Below are positions 1 through 52,385 of a stretch of 64,000 bases of DNA, piece after piece. This stretch comes from Bolinopsis microptera. Its lineage: Eukaryota; Ctenophora; Tentaculata; Lobata; Bolinopsidae. The notes beneath the pieces are model-generated. The model was not told the origin of the DNA and ran no database searches. It worked only from the letters and a program-made list of their open reading frames with translations. Made by a program: the position numbers and the translations under genes. Each line of letters begins with the position of its first letter. The first letter of the stretch is position 1. The stretch lies in the NCBI RefSeq assembly GCF_026151205.1, contig NC_087082.1, positions 1,376,001 to 1,440,000 of the forward strand, in the 5' to 3' direction.

Positions 1-665
1 ATTGATAAAATTATATTTTGAAGTACAGTAATCTTCATTAGATTAAAGCTATATTATATTGTGTCTATATTATTTCTATATCTTTCTGTTTAAATAGAAG
101 TCTTGTGAGGAATATTGAAATTCAGGGTATAAAGTTTTGTGAGACAATTACAAGCTATGTTTTATTTGGATTAAAATAAATTTCGGTTTATAAGTTTGAG
201 TACTATACAGCCTCATACAAAGATCACAAAATAATTTATTATTGATAAAATCGTATGTCACAACAACACTGTCGCAACCTCATTCTTAAACAAATTTTAT
301 AACATTATCTATATTATAATTTGGAGTTTTCTTTCTGTATATTGTATGCATTCCCTGTGACTGTGTGGCCACCAGCTTTCTAATTTTTATATAATAATAT
401 TATATACGAAGAAACATATGTCACAGAGTTTTAACTTTTTTGAATTATTGGCGACAGACCAATTTCAGCAAAAATGAGGGCCTGTGAGGATCTACGTGGT
501 GACATATGGGGAAGATGGGAAGATAAGTGGGAAATTAAGGCAGGGACAGGAGATCACTCACCATCAGGACCATACCAAATTAGTTTCATTTCGTAGGATG
601 CGGACTACCGAGAACTGATAAAGATATTCGATTCATCATCGTGAAAAATATATTTGTTGACCCAG
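1..665. other. AT-rich sequence without a recognisable gene
   Basis: No convincing exon was found on either strand. A 38-codon open frame starting with ATG near 474 (MRACEDLRGD...) has no recognisable similarity and no supporting splice pattern, so it is not called. This stretch may be the last intron of a plus-strand gene whose 3' end lies just downstream. Confidence 0.4.
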
Positions 666-986
666 GGAGGCCCTAGATAGTTCCAAATTCAGTGTTGCTA
701 CCGGGAGTTTGCAGTCTCTCGAAAAAACTGATATTCGTTTGAAAAAGGTTTCGGAAGGAGACAGTATTCCAGGACTTGAATCAGAAACGGACTTTAAAGT
801 TACGCTAATGAGGCTACCAGAAATGATGTTCACAGAGTGTTCAAGGGTTTGGGCAGACCTAATACCAAGCACAGTATCTTAGGAATAGAGGAAACCGGAT
901 TGCTGACCTGTAAAGATGATGGAGTCTACATGGTGACCTATGGATCTGGAAAACGAGGCTTCTTCAGGATTACTGTAACCGGATGA
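666..986 (+). pseudogene. Possible 3'-terminal coding piece of an unidentified plus-strand gene
   Basis: A possible acceptor (ends CCCAG at 665) opens a frame of about 71 codons ending with TAG at 880-882. It contains the peptides DSSKFSVATG and EGDSIPGLESETDFKV. A second frame opens at 798 and ends with TGA at 984-986; it reads ...LGIEETGLLTCKDDGVYMV and ends FFRITVTG. The frames overlap by about 85 bases. This fits either a frameshifted gene end, a sequencing indel, or one real frame plus chance. A plus-strand AATAAA lies at 1049-1054, 63 bases after the second stop. I do not recognise the protein. Confidence 0.35.
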
Positions 987-1048
987 TAGTAATATTATAC
1001 GATTGTAATTATATTTATAACTGGTTAATTCTTTACTGTTATTAAAAT

Positions 1049-1070
1049 AATAAAATCTGGACGGTTTATT
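1049..1070. terminator. Facing polyadenylation signals of two convergent genes
   Basis: AATAAA on the plus strand is at 1049-1054. AATAAA on the minus strand (TTTATT on plus) is at 1065-1070, 151 bases past the CHMP7 stop codon. The two signals face each other only 10 bases apart, which suggests tail-to-tail genes with overlapping 3' ends. Confidence 0.5.
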
Positions 1071-1220
1071 CATATATCATGAAATCTACCCATTCAGAAT
1101 ATAAACAAAAATTTGGAAATTTAAAAAACGCGTATCCCCCATGAACTTAACTCACCTCCAAACAAAATTAATCAATACCAGGTCATATATAATAAGACAC
1201 TTGTTCTCAAATCCTAACAA

Positions 1221-4037
1221 CTATTCCATCAATGTCCCGACCAGTTTTCTCCCAGGTTTTCTCCGTAACTCCGGAGATAACCTCGCTAACATCTCCTTTG
1301 GAGGGGCCTCTCTCTCGACAGGGTGCTCTACTTCATCAAACTCCTCAGGTGGGGTTGGTGCGTTATCAAGCTCTTCTTGTATAGAGTACAACTCTGCTAG
1401 CTCCTCGGAGGACAGCATGTTGTCCTGGAGTCTGGTGTTGTCTGGTATGTCTCCTTCTTCTTCTAATGTCAGGTCTATAACCTCTCGGTCCTGGGACTGG
1501 GATTTGAGAGATTGTGAGGTTCAACAAGTAATCAGGATTCAGAGTGACATGATCTGAGTATATATTCTAACTGGAGGATGGTATAAATATTGGTGTGTCG
1601 TCTCATACTACCAGGTAAACACTAAACACATTGTTTCATTTCACAGTATACTATACTGTGTATAGTATTAGACGTTTTGCGTTCAAATGTTCACACAAAA
1701 TGTTCACACAGCTAAAACCAACAAAAGAACAAAAAGTAAAACTTGACTAACTACCTGCTTCTTAGGGGGAGGCTCACTGTTATCAGCTAGCAAGTTAGCT
1801 AACTCCTCTGATAAACTCATGTCACAGTCAACGTTGGTATCTAGTGATGTCATCGCAGAGTTCAGGTCATCTTCATATGACTTGTACTGTGAAGAAGAAC
1901 TGATACAGAGTAAGCAAATAAAACACAAATAACCACACGAATTTGTATGATCTTCTTAAAATTGGTCAGGGGCAGGGCATATTTCCTGTTTTGAGTCAAC
2001 ATCTGCTACAAAGATTTAACTGCTTAAATAGTAAAACACCCGATCAGGAGACAAAACAACTAATCACATGACTAAGCTACCTCATCAAGCTGATCCATTA
2101 TGTCGTCAACTTCATTCAGGGACACTTTGTTCTGTTTGAGGGCTTCTGCACCCACTTTCAGGGTTGACAGGATCTGAATAGTGGTAATTTATTGGGGTGA
2201 TCCATTTGAACTGTTCCAGCCTTCAATCGTTCTCGTAACTGTCCAATCTAAAAACTTAGAACTAAACTATATAACTAAACACAGTTAACTTCAAGCAAAT
2301 ATTTTCAATACTTACCGTTTTGTTGTGCTGCGATTCTTCTAGCTGGAGCAGAAGTGATTCTGTGTTGTTGAGTGCACCTTCCCATTTTGCTATTGATCTC
2401 TCATACAACTTCTTACGTCTGTTATATAAAGTTGGGTTTAAAATAATGAGTTGACGATAATCTTAAAACATTTCAGTACAAAATATGTTGATCTGTTGGA
2501 TTCAATCTGATTAACCATACCGCAAGAATCTTAAAATTCGATCATTAAAATTATTAAAACACAATCTGGCCACCTGAACAAAAACAAGCTACAAACCGGA
2601 GATGAGCCAGAGCTGCATTTTTATTTTTAGCCTTTCTGGCAGCAGTCAGGAGATCGTTAACTTTCCCACTCAGTTGCTTGATCTGGGAACAGAGAGCATC
2701 TCTTGTTGCTTTCGCTTTCCCAATTGCTATGTCTACTTGTGAGATTGAACTGACTACTTTCTCATCTGGAGCTCTCACTTTGACCAATGATACAGGGTCA
2801 CCGTACATTACAATGTCACTGAATGATGAAATATTTTAAAATAAGTCAAATCAACATGCAGACACAGCCAATGAAATTTAAGTATATCGTTGTCTGAGAT
2901 TTACCATGAACCTTGAAAACACAAGTTCCTTGACACCTTTTCATGAAAAACTATCATTTTTCATTACCCCAGCCCCTTCCTCACCAGCGAAAACCAAGAT
3001 AGTTGTTTAAATTCTCCAAGTTACTGGGATGTACGAATGTCAACATTAAATTATTCCACTCTTGAATTGTGAATAGGAGGTCGTCATTGTGGTACACAGA
3101 GTTTATCACCTTTGATCGACACTCCTGAAGCGAAGAATCGTTACCGTTTATAAATAATAAATATAAACAATAATTTGTTTACAATCGTAAAGTGATATCA
3201 ATAGTACTAATAGCTACATATTATATATTGTACTAAAACTCCAAAAATGTAAAATAAGGATCCAAATATTTTTGATTTGAAAGTAAAATTATCATCAAAA
3301 ATTACTTCTAACACAGAAACTACGACAAACTTCTGCTCAGAAGTATCAGGGACTATTCGTCTCCACACAGAGGTCAAAGGAGAGGCCAGAACCCCAAAAC
3401 CCCACCTTGACCAGGTTTCTGTTAACTTTTCAAGTTTAAGTACTGTCCGTTTGTTTTGCATCTCCTCGAGAACACCTTCTAAGCCTGAAAAAGACTTATT
3501 TCAAAAGTTTCAAGTGGTATAACAAAATTGCTAAATTAAATCTGCACAATAAAAATACTCTAAAAATTCTTTTTACCGCAAAACCTGATCTACCCCAGTA
3601 GAGTTTATGCTCATCAGATGAATTATTGATATGTTAAGTTTTGATTTACTGTAGTATAATTCCCAAAAGCATTATCGTTTTGCTGTACTTACATTGAGGT
3701 GGAACTCCCCTCCAGGCAAGGCATCGCTTTAGCTCACTAATTGTAACAAATGGAGTTTTGCGGTATTGACATACTGCACAGATGAGATTGCTCCAAAAAT
3801 TGAGCTTTCGAGAAGGTCTGAATTGTACAAAAGCTTGTTACAACAAAGCATTTACTGAAATCTATGAGCATGGAGTATTGATTTGCACATTGATTATTAA
3901 ATATACCAGACTAAAAAATTACCAATTATGCACCTACAATAATAGAAATTTTACCTCACTGATGTAGAAGCAAAATCCGAGATGAAATAAGACATGGCAT
4001 CTGAATCCCTCCATTCTGATGGCCATTTAAAAACCAT
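1221..4037 (-). CDS. CHMP7: Charged multivesicular body protein 7 (ESCRT-III), nine exons
   Basis: CHMP7 is an ESCRT-III related protein that recruits ESCRT-III to the re-forming nuclear envelope and acts in endosomal sorting. Exons on the minus strand, in order, are 4037-3955, 3817-3693, 3484-3306, 3124-2985, 2818-2597, 2418-2316, 2173-2081, 1886-1755 and 1496-1221. All have GT-AG borders and compatible phases, and they give 450 residues, close to the roughly 450 of vertebrate CHMP7. The N-terminal winged-helix part has WPSEWRDSDAMSYFISDF and FWSNLICAVCQYRKTPFV. The membrane-binding segment reads WSRWGFGVLASPL. The Snf7 core starts at VDIAIGKAKATRDAL and continues through the KLYERSIAKWEGAL region and LKVGAEALKQNK. 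The acidic C-terminus has two MIM-like stretches (SLSEELANLLAD, LSSEELAELYS). The acceptor of the last exon could be 6 bases further in. The first ATG lies just after a possible acceptor, so a 5' UTR intron is possible. Identification is by remembered family features, not by a search. Confidence 0.93.
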
Positions 4038-5035
4038 CTCTGTATAAAAACAAAACCACCTCTGTCTGTTTATATTTCTGTATCATCAGTTTGGAGCCAA
4101 CATTTCTCATTGATGCTTCATTTTTTTACATTTCATCAACCATAGCATTTCATTCAGCTTTAAAAATTATGTATTTAAGAGGAATATTGTAAATAACACT
4201 GTTACCTCGAGCTCTACAAGATATTTAAATTTTGGCGTTTTTGAGTCTCATTAGGTACCCTTTATGTTCTGGTCTCAGAACATGCGCAACATGATATATA
4301 TAATATAATACACGTTAAAAAGTTAGATGTCTAGTATTTGTATTTGTTATTATTAAGTTCGATTGTAATATCTGCTTTAAACACTACTAAAAAATAAAAT
4401 AAAACACATCGCTGTGTTTTTTTTAATTTTTTTAAAATTATTAAGTTCGATTGTAATATCTGCTTTAAACACTACTACATGTTGTAAAAAACAAAATATT
4501 TGCAAAACAAAACGACGGGGACACAGAAAGGAGAAGGACAACACATCACACGGGCGGAAACTGCTGCTGAGTTGACGAGTATCTGATTGTATTAATTAAG
4601 GGTCTCTTGTTCATTAAAATAAGTGCGATCATACTTCTAGAGTATATTGGGCTGACACAGCTGCTGCAAGGTTAACATAGGGGTCTAAAGCTGGGAGTGT
4701 GTACACAATTAAGCTAGTTATGATAATTTTAAGATCTGGTGGACACTTGATCCCGACACTTAATCAGTGATCTCCTCACTCAATCAACCGTCTGATCGGT
4801 TCGAGACTGCTTATAGGGCAGCATGAGACCGAAGCGGCCCCACGAAAAACCTCACCGAACCTCCACGCGGTGTGGGGTGGGTGGCTCGAACGGGAGGTGC
4901 ATGAGTGTTTCTAACCTATGCAAAGGAAGGGACTAGCCATCTCTACAACAAGGAAAGGCTCTAATAGCCTCTACTAACCTTAGAACCGCAGCATAACCGC
5001 TTTTCCCACAGGCAAATAACACCTTCCGCAGGAAA
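4038..5035. other. Intergenic, CHMP7 upstream side, with a short direct duplication
   Basis: This contains the CHMP7 5' flank. A block of about 45 bases (TTCGATTGTAATATCTGC and following) occurs at about 4348-4390 and again at about 4440-4480, separated by A/T-rich sequence. No gene was found. A partial match to a tRNA B-box (GGTTCGAGACT near 4799) has no tRNA fold around it. Confidence 0.5.
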
Positions 5036-6315
5036 CTAACATGCTCACAGGCCCCCACATGACGTGTAACCCCAGGATTTGGTTTTGGATCGGACACTGA
5101 AAACAACGATAGAGGAGCAGTCTACACGCTCACAGGCTACCATGTCTCGTGTAACCCCAGGACTTGGTTTTGGATCGGACACTCAAAACAACGATAGAGT
5201 AGCGGTCTACACGCTCACAGACTACCACGTCTCGTGTAACCCCAGGATTTAACACGCTCACAGGCTACCAAGTCTCGTGTAACCTTAGGATTTAACACGC
5301 TCACAGGCTACCAAGTCTCGTGTAACCTTAGGATTTAACACGCTCACAGGCTACCACGTCTCGTGTAACCCTAGGACTCTAACACTTAATAGACTCTAAC
5401 ACGCTCACAGGCTTCCACGTCTCGTGTACCCTAGGATTTGGTTTTGGATCGGACACTCAAAACAACGATAGAGGAGCGGTCTACACGCTCACAGGCTACC
5501 ATGTCTCGTGTAACCCCAGGATTTGACACGTTCACAGGCTACCATGTCTCGTGTAACCCCAGGATTTGGTTTTGGATCGGACACTCAAAACAACGATAGA
5601 GGAGCGGTCTACACGCTCACAGACTACCACGTCTCGTGTAACCCTAGGACTCTAACACTTAATAGACTCTAACACGCTCACAGGCTTCCACGTCTCGTGT
5701 ACCCTAGGATTTGGTTTTGAATCGGACACTCAAAACAACGATAGAGGAGCGGTCTACACGCTCACAGGCTACCATGTCTCGTGTAACCCCAGGATTTGAC
5801 ACGTTCACAGGCTACCATGTCTCGTGTAACCCCAGGATTTGGTTTTGGATCGGACACTCAAAACAACGATAGAGGAGCGGTCTACACGCTCACAGACTAC
5901 CACGTCTCGTGTAACCCCAGGATTTAACACGCTCACAGGCTACCAAGTCTCGTGTAACCTTAGGATTTAACACGCTCACAGGCTACCACGTCTCGTGTAA
6001 CCCTAGGACTCTAACAGTAACAATTAACAGACTCTAACACGCTCACAGGCTTCCACGTCTCGTGTACCCTAGGATTTGGTTTTGGATCGGACACTGAAAA
6101 CAACGATAGAGGAGCGGTCTACACGCTCACAGACTACCACGTCTCGTGTAACCCCAGGATTTAACACGCTCACAGGCTACCGAGTCTCGTGTAACCTTAG
6201 GATTTAACACGCTCACAGGCTACCACGTCTCGTGTAACCCTAGGACTCTAACACTTAACAGACTCTAACACGCTCACAGGCTTCCACGTCTCGTGTACCC
6301 TAGGATTTGGTTTTT
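5036..6315. repeat. Composite satellite array
   Basis: The array is built from two alternating modules. One, about 41-45 bases long, contains CACGCTCACAGGCTACCACG followed by TCTCGTGTAACCC(C/T)AGGA. The other contains TTTTGGATCGGACACTCAAA followed by ACAACGATAGAGGAGCGGTC. The modules recur in a higher-order pattern, and a larger block of roughly 290 bases is itself repeated at about 5380, 5630 and 6020. It has no coding potential. Short open frames on its edges are artefacts. Confidence 0.85.
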
Positions 6316-7235
6316 GGATCGGACACTCAAAACAACGACAGAAGAGTGGTCTACAGTGACGTTACAGGAACATTGCACACTCCTACGAGTTGCATGTAGC
6401 AGGCCATGACCGTCCCTGGAAGTCCCTGTCTCCTCATCGTTAACCCGTAAGGGGTTGCACCAGGGGCGGTGGTAACAGAACTTCAAGACTCTCGGAGTCT
6501 GTTGTCGATATCTATGTATAATATAATTATGGTATATAATTTGGGAGTCTCTCTCTCTAGCAGCAGGAGTTGGAGAATGGGGACGCGTTGTGAAAGCCAC
6601 CGCAAGGAAGGCTTACAGTCGACGCCGACCAATCAAAAGAAGAGACCGAAGCGATATAACGCGAATATCTTTGATTTTAAGGAAAGCTTCACTATCAGTA
6701 TTCACTCAAAATGATCAGATCGTCATCCCACCACATAAAATGTTTCGAACAGTATACAGGTAATTTCAGCAATGGTAATTGTATAGCTATAAGGATAGAC
6801 ACCCTCGAAAAATGAATAAACCAATTCAATAGATAGAAATAAAATCCACAAATTCACATCACAACAAAAAGCAGTTTAGACCCCCACTGCACCTAACTTA
6901 AGCACTCCATGGCCTGTTAATTAAACGTTTACGGTTTAGGAGTGTTGATCAGGTTAAGGTCCAAATCACTTATCGCAGTGGGTGGAAGAGTTTTGGTACC
7001 TCTGTAACCCCTGATATATAAAATTATTCAAACAATATACACATAATATTATATATATAATATTATATATATAATATATATAATATTATATATTATATAG
7101 CAATGTAACCACTGATTGAGATTATATAGTACATTAACCTGTATATAATACAGGTTTCTGAGTAAATTAAAACGCAGTCTTCGTCTGACAAATGATATCA
7201 CATCACAAAACCGTTGGCCTTTCTTAAGGCTGATC
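6316..7235. other. Intergenic sequence; AT dinucleotide palindromes near 7040-7100
   Basis: No gene was seen. The stretch at about 7040-7100 is almost pure TA/AT with several TAATATTA palindromes and could form cruciforms or be slipped simple sequence. The segment at 6400-6620 is less AT-rich but has no recognisable product. Confidence 0.45.
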
Positions 7236-7975
7236 TTTTCAGCGAAATGTTTTAGGTAGGAACTGTGAAGCCTCGCACTGATGTCCAGTCATCCTACAAC
7301 ATGTTTGGTACTTGTAGCGCGATGCGTTACTGTGCCGTGCCGCGCACTCAATTATACTTCTCACAACGACAGATCGGCGAAATGCGCTACTGGGCCTCGC
7401 CGAGCTGCGATGAATTGACATTGTCAATTAAGTTTGGTACCGCCTAATGAGGTTAATTGTTGCACGTTAGCAAATGGTTCCCGATGAGATCACTGATTGG
7501 GTGACGAAATTACTAATTAAAGGTCATAACTTAGCTAAATTGTGTTCAATCAACTTGAGAGAGTGGCGTGCCACATTATATTCTTTATAATTAATGAAAT
7601 TTTGTGAAACTTTCGGAACTCTTAAATTTGATTTATAGGCTAAAGCTATATTTTCTGAAATTTTGATAAAATTACCGTTTTAGAGGAAATAGTTGATTTG
7701 TGATTGACGATGTCAATCCATCGAGATCGTTGCTCTGCGAGCAACGATCGACGACGACGACTTCGATGCGAAGCAAAAATGCATTAATGCTCGTTTGCGC
7801 GGCGCGTCGAAGTCCTCCAAAGGAAATAGAAAATTTTTGTGCGCAGCGTACGCATTACCTGGGGACCTCAGGCTATTATGTTCATTAACATAGAATAGAG
7901 ATTCGGCGGAATGACAGGCTGAGTGCGGCCCAGTAACGTACGCAGTACCCTTTTTATATCGCACTTTGAGCTATT
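7236..7975. repeat. Dispersed GC-rich repeat fragments, also found at 51.4-52.4 kb and 54.3 kb
   Basis: Two blocks recur elsewhere in the window. The block with CTTGTAGCGCGATGCGTTAC (about 7311-7330) recurs near 52300. The block with ATTGACGATGTCAATCC (about 7702-7718) recurs near 51450. A third block at about 7855-7935, with ACCTGGGGACCTCAGGCTAT and GGCGGAATGACAGGCTGAG, recurs in reverse orientation at about 54285-54342 beside a reverse-transcriptase relic. Multiple copies mark this as mobile-element debris; no intact gene remains. Confidence 0.65.
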
Positions 7976-10537
7976 CATTTCATGAAAGAAGCAAGATCAA
8001 GAAACTTAAATAAAAACCTTACTTATTACTGGCTCGAGCGCGCGTCTCGATCACATGATGTGATCGGATCGTATAAGCTGAGCAATTTTTTTGAGCTTCT
8101 ATCTAGCTAGATTGTAAATTAATATTATTTCGCCTGCCTTAAAATAATCATGTGACTTTTTTTACAATGTTGTGTCCTCTATACTAAGCTGTTATTTAAA
8201 CTGTAAACACGGTTTGATTAAATTTAGGCGAACGTTTATGATATGTGCCATGTGGGAGTGCGCATATTGTCATCGTCATTAATATTTTAACTTTCGTCTG
8301 GCACAAATCGAGCGCTACTGAGTTTTTAATGTTGCAGTGAAAAGTCTTTACCTATCAATATCGTTTCTTTGTTTATGACATTGTGAACAAATACTAGTAT
8401 TTATCATTCTATATTGATTTAGGGCCCTCTTGTTGTACTATATATGGGCCTTCTTGTGGCCCTGTATTCCTGAATGTGTATATCACATTACAGAAGTTAA
8501 GTAAAACAAAATTTTAAGTAAAACAAAATTTAAATTTTATTGACATTACAATGAATAATTATATCATAATAAATATACGTAGACATCCGATAATAAACTT
8601 GTTACATCCAGTACAACCCAAAATGTCAGCCGACTAACAAAAATTTTTAAGAAAGCTTGCATGTTCATAGTTTTTCTAACGAGCATACTTAGGCTGTACG
8701 GAAATAGCTTTAATTCTACGTCATATTAAAAACTTTACATCATTTTTGCGATACAAAAATAAACTTTAAAATAAATAAATAACTCTTTTGCTGCTTAGGC
8801 GTTGTCTCTTTGGTGCTGAGTAAAAGTATAATGACTTCTCTCGATGTGTAGGCAGTCATTTTCGTCGACGTATTCTCTGATTGTTCTGTAAACTTTATAG
8901 TGTACAGCTTAATAGTGTTTGTAAAAATTTTTAACGGGTGATACTCGTAAAATATTTGTTCGACCGTCGACAAGTCCAACTCGGCGCGCATCCTGGTAGG
9001 TTGTAAACCTACAAAAAAATTGGCAAACTATATCCAAACATTTGTTATTGTAATTGCCCTTTAATGTTTATAAAAATACTGAGATCATTGTTTTGCTAAT
9101 ACCCTTTGATATCCATTATCCCATTGAAGGAAAACTTCGTTCATTAAAATCACATTTGTTTAGAAAGTTAGCCTCATAACCCAACAATAGCATCCCTAAC
9201 ATCTTTTCACCTGATACCTGGACAAGCTACGATGATGCATCTTAGCATAATCTGGCCTTTATAGAGCCAATTATATGAGCACATTGATCTGATGATCTCC
9301 TTGTTTATCAAAAATCTTGCTGCTTCCTACTTTGTGACCTTGGTGCAGCTTGGTCTTGAGCCTCCTCATTTCAAAAATAACAGGCTTGTTTGCCTGGATT
9401 CATACTAGCAACTTTTTCAGGGACATACCTCATACTTACAAATTTTTAGAAGGCCATGGTGCTTCTTTCAGTAATTGGGGTACGTAATCCTAGAATTGTT
9501 TTAATGCAGCTTTTAGAAGTTGTTCTTCTTTTCATCATAGAGATACCAGAAACTTTCCTTATATGAATGTTGGTGCCAACGCCGGTTTTCTTTTTCATCC
9601 TTGAAGGTCTCTCTAATCCCTTAGGTAAGCAACCACATCTTACTGGGGCCCTCTCCTAACATTATAAGCCTAATTTTTGAAGCATCATTATTTAACATGA
9701 CAGATGTTGATTGTTGACGGTGCAAACAACAGGTAAAACTTATTAGGAGGATACCACATTTGCTGTTCCCACTGATAGGACTGTGTAGACAATGCATGGT
9801 TTTACTGCTTGTTACCCAGCAATGGGTAACAATGGACAGGCGCAGTTTTTGTTGTGCAGTAGTGTTGCAAGAGAATAAAACCAACTTATTATGTATTATG
9901 TACTAAATAGAATCAATAATATTATTGACTATATTTTATGACGATAAGTTGTAAATTTCGATCAATTTATATTTATTTATTCGGTCTCCAATTATTGAAC
10001 TACGGAAGCTGGTTGCCTCAACAATGTTGACTATGCATGGTATGACTGAATTGTCAACCTGTGATAATTAAACGAAAAATAAATGATAAACATGATTTAA
10101 AAACTGTAAACCACCAACTGAATTATCGCTGAAAATTAAATAAGTATGTAAACAAAAACCATCATGTGCTGTTAAGCAGCAGGGCGCGGCTCATCTGGGC
10201 TGCCGTCCTTCAGCTTCTGTTAACTGAAATTACTACAATCCAAGTTGAGGCAATCAGCCGACGCGCTGCTTTTATGGTTATATATAATGATATGTTTAAT
10301 CTGTAATAAAGATCAAAATTCAAATTTGTTTCTCAAAATTTGTTTCTCAATGAAGTGAACTGGTTTGCGTTTTCAGTGGGAGACTAATCAGTAATCAAGT
10401 GTATCTAATTATTCTGTTTTTATTGTGTATTGCTCTGTGAGACTTGTTCCAATTTTTTTCTCAATTTAAACTTAACTTATAAACTATTATAGTGATTAGT
10501 GTTACACAATGTATGTGCATCATGAGCGGCCACCCTA
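7976..10537. other. Intergenic region upstream of the RAPGEF gene
   Basis: No gene was recognised. A segment at about 8930-8992 (GGGTGATACTCGTAAAATAT, GTCCAACTCGGCGCGC) matches, inverted and rearranged, sequence at about 51665-51812. The minus-strand open frame at 9621-9884 and its surroundings (9040-9890) look like decayed coding DNA but match nothing I know. The promoter of the RAPGEF gene should lie in this stretch, but no TATA box or initiator can be assigned. Confidence 0.4.
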
Positions 10538-50557
<40,020 letters not shown>

Positions 50558-51160
50558 AAATGTGATTAACTAATTATTTAGGAGTGTAGTTAGTAGTTGT
50601 TTAGGCTAATCTATTCAGAAGTAGTGATCTGATGATTAACTTCCTATTGAACTATCTTGTAGTGATGAATGTTTTTAACAGATTCTTATTGCTCGCATTT
50701 GAGCAGTCTCATATTTATACTTTACTTAGTATAGGTTTATGAAGCGACGATATTGAGATTGGTTAATTAATCTTGCTTCCACAACTTCATATCATTTTAA
50801 AAATCGAATTATTTTATAATTTATTCCGACTTAGTAATGTGTTGATAATTGGGGCTGAAGTCAGTGTATTATATTTTAGAAGAACTTTTAGATGTTTTCA
50901 TGTACTCGTTACTCAATGCATGTTTTGCTGCTATGTCGAATATTAGCTATAATATAGAAGTTGACATGTTGGAATGTGTGTAGAAGTATGTGAAGATACC
51001 TGACATATTGTATACGTGTTGCTTTGAACTATCGAGAAATGTTCTTAAGTAATGTGATCTCTCATTGAAATGTACATTTTTATTTCAACAGAAAAATGTT
51101 GTCTTTCTTATTGTACATTGAAGATCATTTAAAGAAAGAAAAAAGATTGAAAAACTGATT

Positions 51161-51166
51161 AATAAA
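51161..51166 (+). terminator. Polyadenylation signal of the RAPGEF gene
   Basis: AATAAA, about 604 bases after the RAPGEF stop codon, within AT-rich sequence. It is the first strong signal seen downstream of exon 24. Confidence 0.55.
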
Positions 51167-51429
51167 AACATTATGGGAAATCTTTAAAACTTCATGTTTA
51201 ATCTAGTTTAATTATACGAGGCTGAACTATTGGTTTCTTAACGCACCTTTGGGCTTTGCCGCCTTTGCTTTGACCTGACTTCTCACCAAATCCATTCCCA
51301 AACTCCGCCAATTTATCTAAAAAAAACCTTGGATTTTCCACTATTGCGGATGGCGCGAAAGATTTGCTAAAACGTAAGTGTTCCACTCTTCGCGCAAATA
51401 AAAGCGCGCGCCTTATCTTGATCTTAATT

Positions 51430-52385
51430 AAGTTGTAAGTTAATAACTTGATTGACGATGTCAATCCGTCGAGATCGATGCGGAGCAAGAATGCTAGTTC
51501 GCGTCGAGAAGCGTTGACCATTGTTAATGATCTGGCCCGGCGCGCGCTACTTCGTAGCTCTTTTCGAGAAGAAAGCGGCGCGCGCTACTTCGAAAAAATT
51601 TAGACGAGTAACATCCGTCAAGTCGAAGCGGCGAAGTCCTCCAAGTTAATAACCCACCAAGACGCGCGCCGAGTTGGACTCGTCGACGGTCCAATTAAAC
51701 CGATCTAATTAAATATGTTGTATCAGTGTATCACGTCGTGACCCCCATTCCGTTGAACGTATGTCGTATGACAACTAATACATAATATGTGGAACACATA
51801 TTTTACGAGTATCACCCGTTTATAAGTCGATCTGCATGCATTTTATTCAACGTATTCAAAATTCATTTATATTAATTTACCCGATACGCCAATCTTGCAA
51901 TGCATAACACTCTTTTCGAGCTTCTTGCAGTGTGCGTGAGATAATGGAGAAACAAGCAATTGATCGGGTGATAATTGTAAAACATTTGTTCCAAGACCGT
52001 ACCGCGACGGTCTTGGAAAATTTATTTTAATACTTTCAACACTACTACATAACAAATAATTTGATAATATGAGTATGACGTAAATAAAAATCAAATCGAA
52101 TCAAAATACAATGACACAAACATCATCACACATCGTCAAAAATAAATTTACTAAAGTTTTAAAATTAACTAAAAACTATTGGCCTAAACTGTAAACAACA
52201 AACAACAAAAAAATGGGGGGACCCCCAACCCATGTAGCTGAGACACTTCACAGCAAGTAGACCAAAGTGGCTCTTGCTTGTGAAAGGTGCGTCAACTACT
52301 TGTAGCGCGATGCGTTACTGTGCCGCGCCGAGCTGCCATGAATTGACATCGTCAATTAAGTCAACTACCCGCCGAAGCGATGGGT
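51430..52385. repeat. Dispersed GC-rich repeat cluster related to 7.2-9.0 kb
   Basis: ATTGACGATGTCAATCC (about 51450), AGTTGGACTCGTCGACGG (about 51670), TTTTACGAGTATCACCCG (about 51800), and CTTGTAGCGCGATGCGTTAC (about 52300) are all shared with the 7.2-9.0 kb region in either the same or opposite orientation. A perfect hairpin, CCAAGACCGT-ACCGC-GACGGTCTTGG, lies at about 51990-52016. No intact gene. Confidence 0.62.

Noticed and set aside
4790-4920. Possible tRNA gene (GGTTCGAGACT B-box-like sequence)
   Set aside because: No A box at the right distance and no cloverleaf could be drawn on either strand.
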